39,197 nucleotides of DNA from contig NZ_MSMP01000043.1 in NCBI RefSeq assembly GCF_001936575.1, positions 1 through 39,197 on the forward strand, given 5' to 3'. Position numbers and translations under genes: made by a program. This DNA is from Tenacibaculum agarivorans. GTDB taxonomy: Bacteria; Bacteroidota; Bacteroidia; Flavobacteriales; Flavobacteriaceae. This document shows positions 7,599 to 14,932 of this stretch, piece by piece (position 1 is the first letter of the stretch; each line of letters begins with the position of its first letter). The notes beneath the pieces are model-generated. The model searched no databases. It was not told where the DNA came from and worked only from the letters and a program-made list of their open reading frames with translations.

Positions 7599-8761
7599 GT
7601 AAGAATTTTGAAACCAAAGCAGTAAGAATCCAAACAGAAAGAACACAGTTTTCTGAACATTCTACCCCTCTATATTTAACTTCGAGCTTTGTTTTTGATG
7701 ATGCAGAAGATATGAGAGCTTCTTTTGCTGAAGAAAAAGCGAGAAACTTATACAGTAGATTTTCTAATCCTAATACTACAGAGTTTGTGGATAAGATAGT
7801 AGCTATGGAAGATGCTGAAGCAGGTTATGCCTTTGCAACTGGAATGTCAGCAGTATTTTCAACATTTGCCGCTTTATTAAATGCGGGCGATCATATAGTT
7901 TCTTCGCGTTCAGTGTTTGGATCTACGCATAGTTTATTTACGAAGTATTTGCCTAAATGGAATATTGAAACTAGTTATTTTAAGGTAAACGAGATAGATA
8001 AAGTAGAAGCATTAATTCAACCAAACACTAAAATTTTATATGCAGAATCACCAACAAATCCAGCTGTAGATGTTTTAGATTTAGAGGCATTATCGGATAT
8101 AGCGAAAAAACACAATTTATTATTTGTGGTGGATAACTGTTTTGCAACACCTTATTTACAAAATCCAATTAAGTTTGGAGCAGATTTAGTGATTCATTCA
8201 GCTACAAAATTAATAGACGGCCAAGGTAGAGTGTTAGGAGGAGTAACCGTAGGTAAAGCAGAACTGATAAGAGAAATTTATCTGTTCTCTAGAAACACAG
8301 GACCAGCAATGTCGCCATTTAATGCATGGGTGTTGTCTAAAAGTTTGGAAACATTAGCGGTTAGGGCAGATAGACATTGTGAAAATGCTTTAAAAGTAGC
8401 TCAATTTTTAGAAGATCATGATAAGGTGAATTTTGTTAAATATCCATTTTTGCCTTCACATCCACAATATGAAGTAGCTAAAAAACAAATGCGCTTAGGA
8501 GGAAATATTGTAGCTTTTGAAATTAAAGGAGGTATAGAAGCAGGAAGAAAATTCTTAAATGCAATTAAGTTGTGCTCTTTATCAGCAAACTTAGGTGACT
8601 CCAGAACTATAGTAACGCATCCAGCTTCAACAACACACAGTAAGTTAAGTGAATCTGACAGGTTAGAAGTTGGAATTACTGATGGATTAGTACGATGTTC
8701 GATAGGGTTAGAATATGTAGAAGATGTTATTAACGATTTAAACCAAGCATTAGAAAGTTAG
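7595..8761 (+). CDS. metZ: O-succinylhomoserine sulfhydrylase-type trans-sulfuration enzyme
   Basis: A 388-aa PLP enzyme of the MetB/MetC/MetZ family at the expected length. Key parts are LYLTSSFVFDDAEDM, YSRFSNPN, FATGMSAVFS, and the PLP site VIHSATKLIDGQGRVLGG with Lys205. RNTGPAMSPFNAWV and VTHPASTTHSKL are also present. The sequence follows the MetZ pattern more closely than cystathionine synthases or lyases. It would use sulfide and an acyl-homoserine to form homocysteine. Having both MetY and MetZ beside one acyltransferase suggests either different acyl donors or different conditions. Its ATG overlaps the stop of the OsmC-like gene. Confusion with cystathionine gamma-synthase or gamma-lyase is possible on sequence alone but less likely given the operon. 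Confidence 0.88.
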   Translation: MSKNFETKAVRIQTERTQFSEHSTPLYLTSSFVFDDAEDMRASFAEEKARNLYSRFSNPNTTEFVDKIVAMEDAEAGYAFATGMSAVFSTFAALLNAGDHIVSSRSVFGSTHSLFTKYLPKWNIETSYFKVNEIDKVEALIQPNTKILYAESPTNPAVDVLDLEALSDIAKKHNLLFVVDNCFATPYLQNPIKFGADLVIHSATKLIDGQGRVLGGVTVGKAELIREIYLFSRNTGPAMSPFNAWVLSKSLETLAVRADRHCENALKVAQFLEDHDKVNFVKYPFLPSHPQYEVAKKQMRLGGNIVAFEIKGGIEAGRKFLNAIKLCSLSANLGDSRTIVTHPASTTHSKLSESDRLEVGITDGLVRCSIGLEYVEDVINDLNQALES

Positions 8762-8787
8762 TTTATAATAAAGAAAGTGTATTTTTG
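8758..8787 (+). promoter_or_regulatory. Putative promoter of the Rrf2 regulator
   Basis: TATTTTTG at 8780-8787 is the exact Bacteroidota -7 consensus. Exactly 19 bases upstream is TTA (8758-8760), one base off the -33 TTG and lying in the metZ stop codon. Transcription would begin close to the ATG at 8792, giving a leaderless or nearly leaderless message. Confidence 0.45.
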
Positions 8788-8791
8788 TGGT

Positions 8792-9199
8792 ATGCTTTCA
8801 AAGAAAACTAAATACGGAATTAAAGCACTTACTTTTATTGCAAAACAAGATAAAGAAGTAAAAGTGCAAATAGCAACCATATCTAAGGAAGAAAATATTT
8901 CGCATAAATTTTTAGAAAGCATACTACTTACCTTAAAAAAAGCAGGAGTATTAGGCGCAAAAAAAGGCAAAGGAGGAGGTTATTACTTGATAAAAGAAGC
9001 AGCTCAAGTGAAAATGACAGAAGTAATCCGAACCTTAGAAGGCCCAATAGCTATGGTACCTTGTGTTAGTCTAAATTTTTATGAGAAGTGTAGTGATTGT
9101 CCAGATGAAGAAACCTGTGCGGTTCATAAGCTAATGATTCAAGTTAGAGACAATACATTACATGTTTTACGTAACACAACTTTAGCCGATTTAGTTTAA
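8792..9199 (+). CDS. Rrf2-family transcriptional regulator (possible Fe-S or cysteine sensor)
   Basis: A 135-aa winged-helix regulator from ATG 8792. A GTG at 8777 would add MYFCG but lies inside a perfect promoter -7 box and before the family start MLSKKTKYGIKAL, so it was not chosen. Residues 1-80 are the DNA-binding part, with helix-turn-helix KVQIATISKEENISHKFLE and wing GAKKGKGGGYYL. Residues 92-116 hold four cysteines (VPCVSLNFYEKC, SDCPDEETC). Rrf2 proteins such as IscR, NsrR and RsrR use three cysteines here for an Fe-S cluster, while CymR senses cysteine state through CysK. It sits between the metZ operon and the divergence-free cys promoter at 9236-9264, and is the natural candidate to control one or both. 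The sensor ligand is inferred. Confidence 0.87.
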   Translation: MLSKKTKYGIKALTFIAKQDKEVKVQIATISKEENISHKFLESILLTLKKAGVLGAKKGKGGGYYLIKEAAQVKMTEVIRTLEGPIAMVPCVSLNFYEKCSDCPDEETCAVHKLMIQVRDNTLHVLRNTTLADLV

Positions 9200-9235
9200 T
9201 TATATTATAGTAATGTTAATTTTCTAATTTTTTCT

Positions 9236-9264
9236 TTGATTTAAAGATATGATATGTATATTTG
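9236..9264 (+). promoter_or_regulatory. Putative promoter of the cys operon
   Basis: TTG at 9236-9238, an 18-base spacer, and TATATTTG at 9257-9264, which fits the TAnnTTTG consensus. The predicted start is near 9270, about 25 bases before the first gene, and no promoter this good occurs inside the following 10 kb. Confidence 0.6.
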
Positions 9265-9273
9265 TTACATAAT

Positions 9274-9290
9274 CCTACTATTCCGATAGG
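9274..9290 (+). promoter_or_regulatory. Candidate operator in the cys leader
   Basis: The leader contains the inverted repeat CTAT-TCCG-ATAG (9278-9289), preceded by CCTA and followed by G, lying just after the predicted transcription start. A repressor here would block initiation. The Rrf2 protein encoded immediately upstream is the obvious candidate binder. No second copy was noticed in the window, so the link rests on position alone. Confidence 0.35.
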
Positions 9291-9294
9291 GTAA

Positions 9295-9561
9295 ATGTGT
9301 TTTGAAATGATTGCAGAACAAATATTAGAAAGAAAAACAAATTATAAAGAAGATAAATATTCCGAAAAACCTATTAGAAGTGTGGTGAAATCGGTAAGTT
9401 GGAGAATAGTTGGAACTATAGATACAGTGGTGATTTCTTGGATCATTACAGGCAAAATAAATACGGCATTATCTATTGGAGCAATTGAACTAATTACCAA
9501 AATGTTATTATATTTTTGTCACGAAAGAATTTGGAATACCATTAAATGGGGTAAAAAATGA
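9295..9561 (+). CDS. DUF2061 small membrane protein
   Basis: An 88-aa protein (84 aa if ATG 9307 is used; both starts are possible and the second gives MIAEQILERK). It shows the DUF2061 pattern: RSVVKSVSWRIVGTIDT, then a hydrophobic stretch TVVISWIITG, a second one around ALSIGAIELITKMLLYF, and the closing HERIWNTIKWG. Two membrane passes are likely. The function of DUF2061 is unknown. It opens the sulfate-assimilation operon and overlaps cysH by 4 bases (ATGA, 9558-9561), so translation is probably coupled, which points to a part in sulfate uptake or in sulfur reduction at the membrane. That role is inferred from context. Confidence 0.83.
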   Translation: MCFEMIAEQILERKTNYKEDKYSEKPIRSVVKSVSWRIVGTIDTVVISWIITGKINTALSIGAIELITKMLLYFCHERIWNTIKWGKK

Positions 9562-10181
9562 GTTTAGAAATAAATAACATAGAAGAGATTAATAATCAGC
9601 TTAAAAGCAAGTCTCCAAAGGAGATTGTTGAGTGGGCATTGTCGGTAGCTAAAAATCCAGTAATAACTACAAATTTTAGACCGTATGAAGGAGCTATTTT
9701 ACATTTAGTGGTTACATCAAATGAAGATATTCCTGTTGTATGGTGTGATACCGGGTATAATACACCACAGACCTACAGGCATGCTGAAGAATTAATCGCA
9801 ACACTTCAATTAAACGTTCAATTGTATGTGCCTAAGCAAACAGTTGCACACAGAAATATAGTGTTAGGATTACCAAGTATAGATGACCCTAATCACACAA
9901 TTTTTACAGAACAAGTAAAACTGGAACCATTCAAAAGAGCAATGAATGAGCATAAACCAGATGTATGGTTTACAAACTTAAGAAAAGGACAAACTGCGTT
10001 TAGAGATAGTATTGATGTAGTTTCTGTAAGCAAAGATGGAGTAATTAAAGTGAGTCCTTTTTACAATTTTTCAGATGAAGAATTAGATGCATATTTAGAA
10101 GAGTTCAATATACCAAATGAATTCAAATATTTCGATCCAACCAAGGTAGAAAGTAATAGAGAATGTGGTTTGCATATTTAA
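9558..10181 (+). CDS. cysH: Phosphoadenylyl-sulfate (PAPS) reductase
   Basis: A 207-aa member of the PAPS/APS reductase family that reduces activated sulfate to sulfite with thioredoxin or glutaredoxin as donor. Seen are TTNFRPYEGAILHLV in the PP-loop region, VVWCDTGYNTPQTYRHAE, WFTNLRKGQTAFRD, SPFYNFSDEELDAYL and the C-terminal ECGLHI with catalytic Cys203. The paired cysteines (CCxxRK) that bind [4Fe-4S] in APS reductases are absent, so by family rules this is the PAPS type. The N-terminal part is somewhat shorter than in E. coli CysH (244 aa). The next gene follows after 11 bases if cysD starts at 10193. PAPS use would need an APS kinase, which is not encoded in this window. Confidence 0.9.
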   Translation: MSLEINNIEEINNQLKSKSPKEIVEWALSVAKNPVITTNFRPYEGAILHLVVTSNEDIPVVWCDTGYNTPQTYRHAEELIATLQLNVQLYVPKQTVAHRNIVLGLPSIDDPNHTIFTEQVKLEPFKRAMNEHKPDVWFTNLRKGQTAFRDSIDVVSVSKDGVIKVSPFYNFSDEELDAYLEEFNIPNEFKYFDPTKVESNRECGLHI

Positions 10182-10192
10182 AAAACAGCGTT

Positions 10193-11098
10193 ATGAACAC
10201 AAATGTAATAAGAGTAGGAGCATTAGAAAGTGAAGCAATTTATATCATTCGAGAAGTAGTTGCACAGTTTGAAAAACCTGTGTTGTTATTCTCTGGAGGA
10301 AAAGATAGTATAACGCTGGTAAGATTAGCGCAAAAAGCATTTTATCCAGCAAAAATTCCTTTCCCTTTAATGCATATAGATACAGGACACAACTTTCCTG
10401 AAACTATTGAGTTTAGAGATCGTTTGGTTGAAGAATTAGGAGTTGAATTGATTGTTCGCAATGTACAAGACAATATAGATGCAGGAAAAGTAAAAGAAGA
10501 AACAGGGAAGTATGCCAGTAGGAATATTTTACAGACAGAAACCTTATTAGATGCTATTGAAGAATTTGGTTTTGATGCTTGTATAGGAGGAGCAAGAAGA
10601 GACGAAGAAAAAGCAAGAGCTAAAGAAAGAATTTTTTCTGTAAGAGATGATTTTGGTCAGTGGGATGAAAAGAATCAACGTCCAGAATTATTTGACATGC
10701 TAAATGGACGAATAGATTTAGGACAAAATGTTCGTGTATTTCCAATTTCAAATTGGACAGAATTAGATGTGTGGTCTTATATTCAAAAGGAAACAATTGA
10801 GATTCCATCAATCTATTTTGCACATCAAAGAGATACCTTCTTAAGAGACGGTTTGATTTGGTCTGTAAATGATGAAGTTGTGTACAGAGAGGAAGATGAA
10901 GAAGTAGAAGAAAGAATGGTGCGTTTTAGAACTGTTGGAGATATGAGCTGTACAGCAGCTGTAATATCGAGTGCTTCTAACATAGATGCAGTAGTAGAAG
11001 AAATTAGAGCATCAAAAATTTCCGAAAGAGGCGCTAGAATAGATGATAAAAGATCTGAAGCGGCCATGGAAAAAAGAAAACAACAAGGATATTTTTAA
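10193..11098 (+). CDS. cysD: Sulfate adenylyltransferase subunit 2
   Basis: A 301-aa protein from ATG 10193, which matches the normal CysD length (about 302 aa) and leaves an 11-base gap after cysH. An upstream in-frame ATG at 10163 would overlap cysH by 19 bases and add ten unconserved residues. It is the ATP pyrophosphatase half of ATP sulfurylase, making APS from sulfate and ATP. The PP-loop is FSGGKDS (Ser34-Ser39; E. coli has SIGKDS). FPLMHIDTGHNFPET, GGARRDEEKARAKERIFSVR, VFPISNWTELDVWSYI, FRTVGDMSCT and the C-terminal SEAAMEKRKQQGYF are all present. It works as a heterodimer with CysN, encoded downstream across an unusually long, structured 98-base spacer. Confidence 0.96.
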   Translation: MNTNVIRVGALESEAIYIIREVVAQFEKPVLLFSGGKDSITLVRLAQKAFYPAKIPFPLMHIDTGHNFPETIEFRDRLVEELGVELIVRNVQDNIDAGKVKEETGKYASRNILQTETLLDAIEEFGFDACIGGARRDEEKARAKERIFSVRDDFGQWDEKNQRPELFDMLNGRIDLGQNVRVFPISNWTELDVWSYIQKETIEIPSIYFAHQRDTFLRDGLIWSVNDEVVYREEDEEVEERMVRFRTVGDMSCTAAVISSASNIDAVVEEIRASKISERGARIDDKRSEAAMEKRKQQGYF

Positions 11099-11121
11099 AA
11101 AAAGTTAGACAACAAAATCAA

Positions 11122-11183
11122 GGAGCCAAAGGTCGTGGGATTAGCTTTATAGGGATTGAAAAGAACTTATGACCGAAGGCTCC
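11122..11183 (+). other. Structured cysD-cysN intergenic element
   Basis: In an operon where most gaps are 7-24 bases or overlaps, cysD and cysN are 98 bases apart. The gap holds a two-step stem: GGAGCC (11122-11127) pairs with GGCTCC (11178-11183), and after a symmetric AAA/GAA internal loop GGTCGT (11131-11136) pairs with ATGACC (11169-11174) with one G-U. The 32-base terminal loop includes GGGATTAGC and GGGATTGAAAAG. There is no U-run after it, so it is not a simple terminator. It could be an mRNA processing or stability element, an attenuator or an unknown cis-regulatory RNA. The pairing is seen directly; the role is unknown. Confidence 0.45.
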
Positions 11184-11196
11184 GAATAGATACAAA

Positions 11197-12444
11197 ATGA
11201 ACGTACTAAAAATAGCAACAGCAGGAAGTGTAGATGATGGAAAGAGCACTTTAATAGGACGAATTTTATACGACACAAATTCATTAACAGAAGATAAATT
11301 ACAAGCAATTGAAGAAAAAAGTAGACAACGTGGATTTGATTACTTAGATTTCTCATTAGCAACAGACGGTTTAGTTGCCGAAAGAGAGCAAGGAATAACT
11401 ATAGATGTTGCACATATTTATTTTTCTACACCTAAAACAAGTTTCATTATTGCAGATGCGCCAGGTCATGTAGAATATACTAGAAATATGGTTACTGGAG
11501 CATCAAATTCTCAGGCATCAATCATATTAATTGATGCTAGAAATGGTGTAGTAGAGCAAACGTATAGACACTTTTTTATCAATAATTTATTACAAGTAAA
11601 AGATGTTGTAGTAGCTGTAAATAAAATGGATTTGGTAGACTATTCTGAAGAGAAATTTAATGAAATCAAAGGTGAAATTGAATATTTATCTCAAAAGAGT
11701 AATTATAAAAATCAAAACTTAACTTTTATACCTATCTCAGCATTACATGGAGATAATGTAGTAGAAAAATCAAATAATATTTCTTGGTATAAAGGAGCAA
11801 GTTTGTTAGAATATTTAGAAGGTTTACAAGTAGAAGAAGAAAATAATGAATCTAAAATGCGTTTTCCTGTACAGAATGTGATCCGACCTAAAACTGAGGA
11901 GTATCATGATTATAGAGGTTATGCAGGAAAACTATACGGAGGAGATTTAGCCGTAGGAGATAAAGTTACAGTATTGCCTTCAGAGACACAATCAACAGTA
12001 AAAAGCATTCAATTTTTCGATCAACAGTTTGATGAAGCAAAAAAAGGAAGCTCAATTAACATAACACTAGAAGATGATGTAAATGTGAGCAGAGGAGATA
12101 TGTTAGTGAAAACTGGTGAAGAACCAAGAATTGTAAAGCAATTAGAGGCTACTATTTGTTGGATGGATAGTACACCATTACAAGCTTCAGAAAAATACTA
12201 TATCAAACATGGAATCAATGAAGCACAAGCTAAAATAATGAGTTTGGATACTTTGATTAATACCGATTTTTCAGGGAAATCAGATAATCCAACCCAGTTG
12301 TCTTTGAATGAAATAGGACAGGTAAAGCTAAAAGTAAGTAAACCTCTTTTTGTAGATAGTTATAAAGAAAATAAAGCCAATGGAGCTTTTATATTAATTA
12401 ATCCAAAAACCAACAATACTTCTGGTGTAGGTTTTATAAACTAA
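11197..12444 (+). CDS. cysN: Sulfate adenylyltransferase subunit 1 (GTPase)
   Basis: A 415-aa GTPase that couples GTP hydrolysis to APS formation by CysD. It has all G motifs near the N-terminus: GSVDDGKST (P-loop Lys16), EREQGITIDVAH, DAPGHVEYTRNM, and NKMDLVD. EF-Tu-like barrel domains follow (FPVQNVIRP, YRGYAGKLYGGDL, SRGDMLV). It stops at VGFIN with no C-terminal APS kinase (CysC) domain, unlike CysNC fusions, and is shorter than E. coli CysN (475 aa). It lies after the structured spacer and 12 bases before a ferredoxin gene. APS kinase is therefore missing from both the usual fused and the neighbouring places. Confidence 0.95.
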   Translation: MNVLKIATAGSVDDGKSTLIGRILYDTNSLTEDKLQAIEEKSRQRGFDYLDFSLATDGLVAEREQGITIDVAHIYFSTPKTSFIIADAPGHVEYTRNMVTGASNSQASIILIDARNGVVEQTYRHFFINNLLQVKDVVVAVNKMDLVDYSEEKFNEIKGEIEYLSQKSNYKNQNLTFIPISALHGDNVVEKSNNISWYKGASLLEYLEGLQVEEENNESKMRFPVQNVIRPKTEEYHDYRGYAGKLYGGDLAVGDKVTVLPSETQSTVKSIQFFDQQFDEAKKGSSINITLEDDVNVSRGDMLVKTGEEPRIVKQLEATICWMDSTPLQASEKYYIKHGINEAQAKIMSLDTLINTDFSGKSDNPTQLSLNEIGQVKLKVSKPLFVDSYKENKANGAFILINPKTNNTSGVGFIN

Positions 12445-12456
12445 AAAGAAAGGATT

Positions 12457-12804
12457 ATGGCAATTATCATAACAGATGAATGTATTAATTGTGGCGCATG
12501 TGAACCAGAGTGCCCAAATACAGCAATATATGAAGGAGCTGAAGATTGGAAATACAGTCAAGGTACTTCATTAGAAGGTGACGTAGAGTTATGGAACGGA
12601 ACTAAAATTAATGCGGATGAAGAACAAGAGCCAGTATCAGATGAGTATTATTTCATAGTTCCAGATAAATGTACGGAGTGTAAAGGTTTTCATGAAGAGC
12701 CACAATGTGCAGCGGTTTGTCCTGTAGATTGTTGTGTGCCTGATGAAAATCATGTAGAAACCGAGGAAGAATTATTAAATAAGCAACAGTTTTTGCATAA
12801 CTAA
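12457..12804 (+). CDS. 2x[4Fe-4S] ferredoxin
   Basis: A 115-aa bacterial-type ferredoxin. The first cluster motif is CINCGACEPECP (Cys9, 12, 15, 19). The second half contains CTECKGFHEEPQCAAVCPVDC, with a longer spacing between its second and third cysteines, as in Alvin-type ferredoxins. The middle is a roughly 45-residue acidic insertion, and the tail is acidic too (ENHVETEEELL). Lying directly before sulfite reductase (13-base gap), it is the likely immediate electron donor for the six-electron reduction of sulfite, fed by the ferredoxin-NADP reductase encoded later. The pairing with this reductase is inferred from position. Confidence 0.93.
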   Translation: MAIIITDECINCGACEPECPNTAIYEGAEDWKYSQGTSLEGDVELWNGTKINADEEQEPVSDEYYFIVPDKCTECKGFHEEPQCAAVCPVDCCVPDENHVETEEELLNKQQFLHN

Positions 12805-12817
12805 AAAGAATAAGATC

Positions 12818-14920
12818 ATGCAAAGTTTTAGAAGCGAAATAGAAAATCCATTAGTAGAGAAAGATATTCTTGAATTAGAACAAAAAATCAGACTATTCAA
12901 GGAGGGAAAGGTAGATGAAGAACGTTTTCGTAGCTTACGTTTAGCGCGTGGAGTATATGGACAACGTCAACTTGGAGTGCAAATGGTTCGTATCAAAATA
13001 CCTTATGGGAAGGTAACAAGTGAACAATTGCATAGAATATCTGATGTGTCTGATGAATACTCTAGAGGAAGATTGCATATTACTACAAGGCAGGATATTC
13101 AAATTCACTATGTGAGTTTAGATAGGACTCCTGAATTGTGGTCGCAATTGGAGAAAGATGATATTACATTAAGGGAAGCTTGTGGTAATGCAGTGCGTAA
13201 TGTAACCGCTTCTGAAACAGCAGGAATTGATCCGAAAGAACCTTTTGATGTAACACCATATGCACATGCTACATTTCAGTTTTTCTTGAGAAATCCAATT
13301 TGCCAAGAAATGGGAAGAAAGTTTAAAATGTCTTTTTCCGCTACTGATGATGATACAGCCTTAAGCTTTATGCATGACTTAGGATTCTTGCCAAAAATCA
13401 AAAAAGTAGGAGATAAAGAAATTCGTGGATTTAAAGTGTTATTAGCTGGAGGATTAGGTTCTCAACCTAGACATGCAGATGTAATGTATGAATTCTTAGA
13501 AACAGATTTGTTAATTCCTACGATAGAAGGAGTATTAAGAGTTTTTGATCGTTATGGAGAAAGATCAAAAAGAGCAAAAGCTCGTCTAAAGTTCTTAGTA
13601 AAAGACCTTGGATTAGATAGTTTCTTAACTTTAGTAGAAAAAGAAAAGAGAGCGTTAGCATATCAATCATATCCTATTGATACAACTGATTTTGAAAACG
13701 AAATTACATTTCAAACTACAGAAGTACCAACAGTAGAAATTGAGGATCAACAAGAATATGAAACATGGAGATCAACTAATGTACTTGCCCAAAAACAAGA
13801 AGGTTTATTTGCTGTTGGAATTAAAGTATATTTAGGTGATTTTTATACTGATAAAGCAAGACAATTAGCAGATTTAGTAAAACAATATGGGGCTAATGAA
13901 CTAAGATTTACCTTGCGCCAAAATATCTTAATTCGTCATGTAAGAGAAGATTTTTTACCTTTTTTCTACACAGAATTAAAAAAACTAGGATTTGCTGAAG
14001 TTGGTTACGATAGTTTAGCAGATATCACAGCATGTCCAGGTACTGATACTTGTAATTTAGGAATTGCAAGTAGTACAGGAATCACGGTAGAATTAGAAAG
14101 AGTTTTAAAATCGGAATATCCGCAGTATCTTCACACTAAAGATGTCACTATTAAAATTAGTGGTTGTATGAATGCTTGTGGACAACATAATATGGCACAT
14201 ATTGGTTTTCAAGGAATGTCAGTAAAGTCAGGAAACTTAGTAGCTCCAGCACTACAAATCTTATTAGGAGGTGGAGTTTTAGGAAATGGAGAAGGACGTT
14301 TTTCTGATAAAGTTATTAAAGTGCCTAGCAAGAGAGGTCCTGAAGCTTTACGTGTTTTATTAAATGATTTTGAATCAAATAAAGAGCAAAAAGAAGATTT
14401 CTTAGCATATTATGATAGACAAGGAAAAACATATTTTTATGATATCTTGAAGCATTTATCAAGTACCGATAATTTAACTCCAGACGATTTCATTGATTGG
14501 GGTACAGATAAAAATTATGTTAAAGCTATTGGAGTAGGAGAGTGTGCAGGTGTAGTAATAGATTTAATAGCTACTTTATTATTCGAGAGTGAAGAAAAAA
14601 TAGAGAATGCTATTGAAGCTATTCAAGAAGAAAAATGGTCAGATAGTATTTACCATTCATACGCAGCAATTGTAAATACGGCTAAAGCATTATTGACATC
14701 TGAAGGAAGTAAAACGAATACGCATGCAAGTATTATCAAAAATTTTGATACAGTATTCGTGGAAACTAACAAAGTGGAATTAGAAAGTTCATTTGCTGAT
14801 TTAGTATATCAAATTAACCAAAATGAACCGACAGAAGAGTTTGCTAAATTATATGCTGAAAAGGCAAAGAATTTTTATCATAAAGTAGATGCATTTAGAA
14901 AAGTAGCAGTAGAAAGTTAA
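12818..14920 (+). CDS. Ferredoxin-type sulfite reductase with C-terminal HEPN-like domain
   Basis: A 700-aa protein. Residues 1-540 are a siroheme/[4Fe-4S] nitrite/sulfite reductase: two ferredoxin-like half-domains (KIPYGKVTSEQLHRIS, RLHITTRQDIQIHYV), and a second repeat with FTLRQNILIRHV. The cluster ligands are Cys406, Cys412 (CPGTDTC), Cys450 and Cys454 (CMNAC). Sulfite rather than nitrite as substrate follows from the cys/siroheme operon. Residues about 570-700 are extra, helical and end in DAFRKVAVES. The stretch IYHSYAAIVNTAKALL resembles HEPN helices of the nucleotidyltransferase-associated type. The RNase-type R-x4-6-H motif of toxin HEPN proteins was not seen. The typical reductase is about 550-570 aa, so the tail is a real extension. 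Its job is unknown; it may mediate assembly or partner binding. Confidence 0.92.
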   Translation: MQSFRSEIENPLVEKDILELEQKIRLFKEGKVDEERFRSLRLARGVYGQRQLGVQMVRIKIPYGKVTSEQLHRISDVSDEYSRGRLHITTRQDIQIHYVSLDRTPELWSQLEKDDITLREACGNAVRNVTASETAGIDPKEPFDVTPYAHATFQFFLRNPICQEMGRKFKMSFSATDDDTALSFMHDLGFLPKIKKVGDKEIRGFKVLLAGGLGSQPRHADVMYEFLETDLLIPTIEGVLRVFDRYGERSKRAKARLKFLVKDLGLDSFLTLVEKEKRALAYQSYPIDTTDFENEITFQTTEVPTVEIEDQQEYETWRSTNVLAQKQEGLFAVGIKVYLGDFYTDKARQLADLVKQYGANELRFTLRQNILIRHVREDFLPFFYTELKKLGFAEVGYDSLADITACPGTDTCNLGIASSTGITVELERVLKSEYPQYLHTKDVTIKISGCMNACGQHNMAHIGFQGMSVKSGNLVAPALQILLGGGVLGNGEGRFSDKVIKVPSKRGPEALRVLLNDFESNKEQKEDFLAYYDRQGKTYFYDILKHLSSTDNLTPDDFIDWGTDKNYVKAIGVGECAGVVIDLIATLLFESEEKIENAIEAIQEEKWSDSIYHSYAAIVNTAKALLTSEGSKTNTHASIIKNFDTVFVETNKVELESSFADLVYQINQNEPTEEFAKLYAEKAKNFYHKVDAFRKVAVES

Positions 14921-14932
14921 ATGAAGTAAATT

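Noticed and set aside
8777..8791. A GTG start for the Rrf2 regulator adding MYFCG.
   Set aside because: It overlaps a perfect promoter box and precedes the conserved start MLSKKTKYGIKAL.
10163..10192. A longer cysD start giving ten extra residues (MWFAYLKNSV).
   Set aside because: It overlaps the cysH stop region and is really the cysH C-terminal codons read in another frame; ATG 10193 gives the normal CysD length and start.
11151..11163. GGGATTGAAAAG in the cysD-cysN spacer resembles the 3' end of class 1 CRISPR repeats (GGATTGAAA).
   Set aside because: It occurs once, with no regularly spaced copies and no cas genes in the window.
12818..14920. Assignment as assimilatory nitrite reductase.
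   Set aside because: The fold is shared by both, but the cys, siroheme and ferredoxin neighbours and the lack of nitrate genes favour sulfite.
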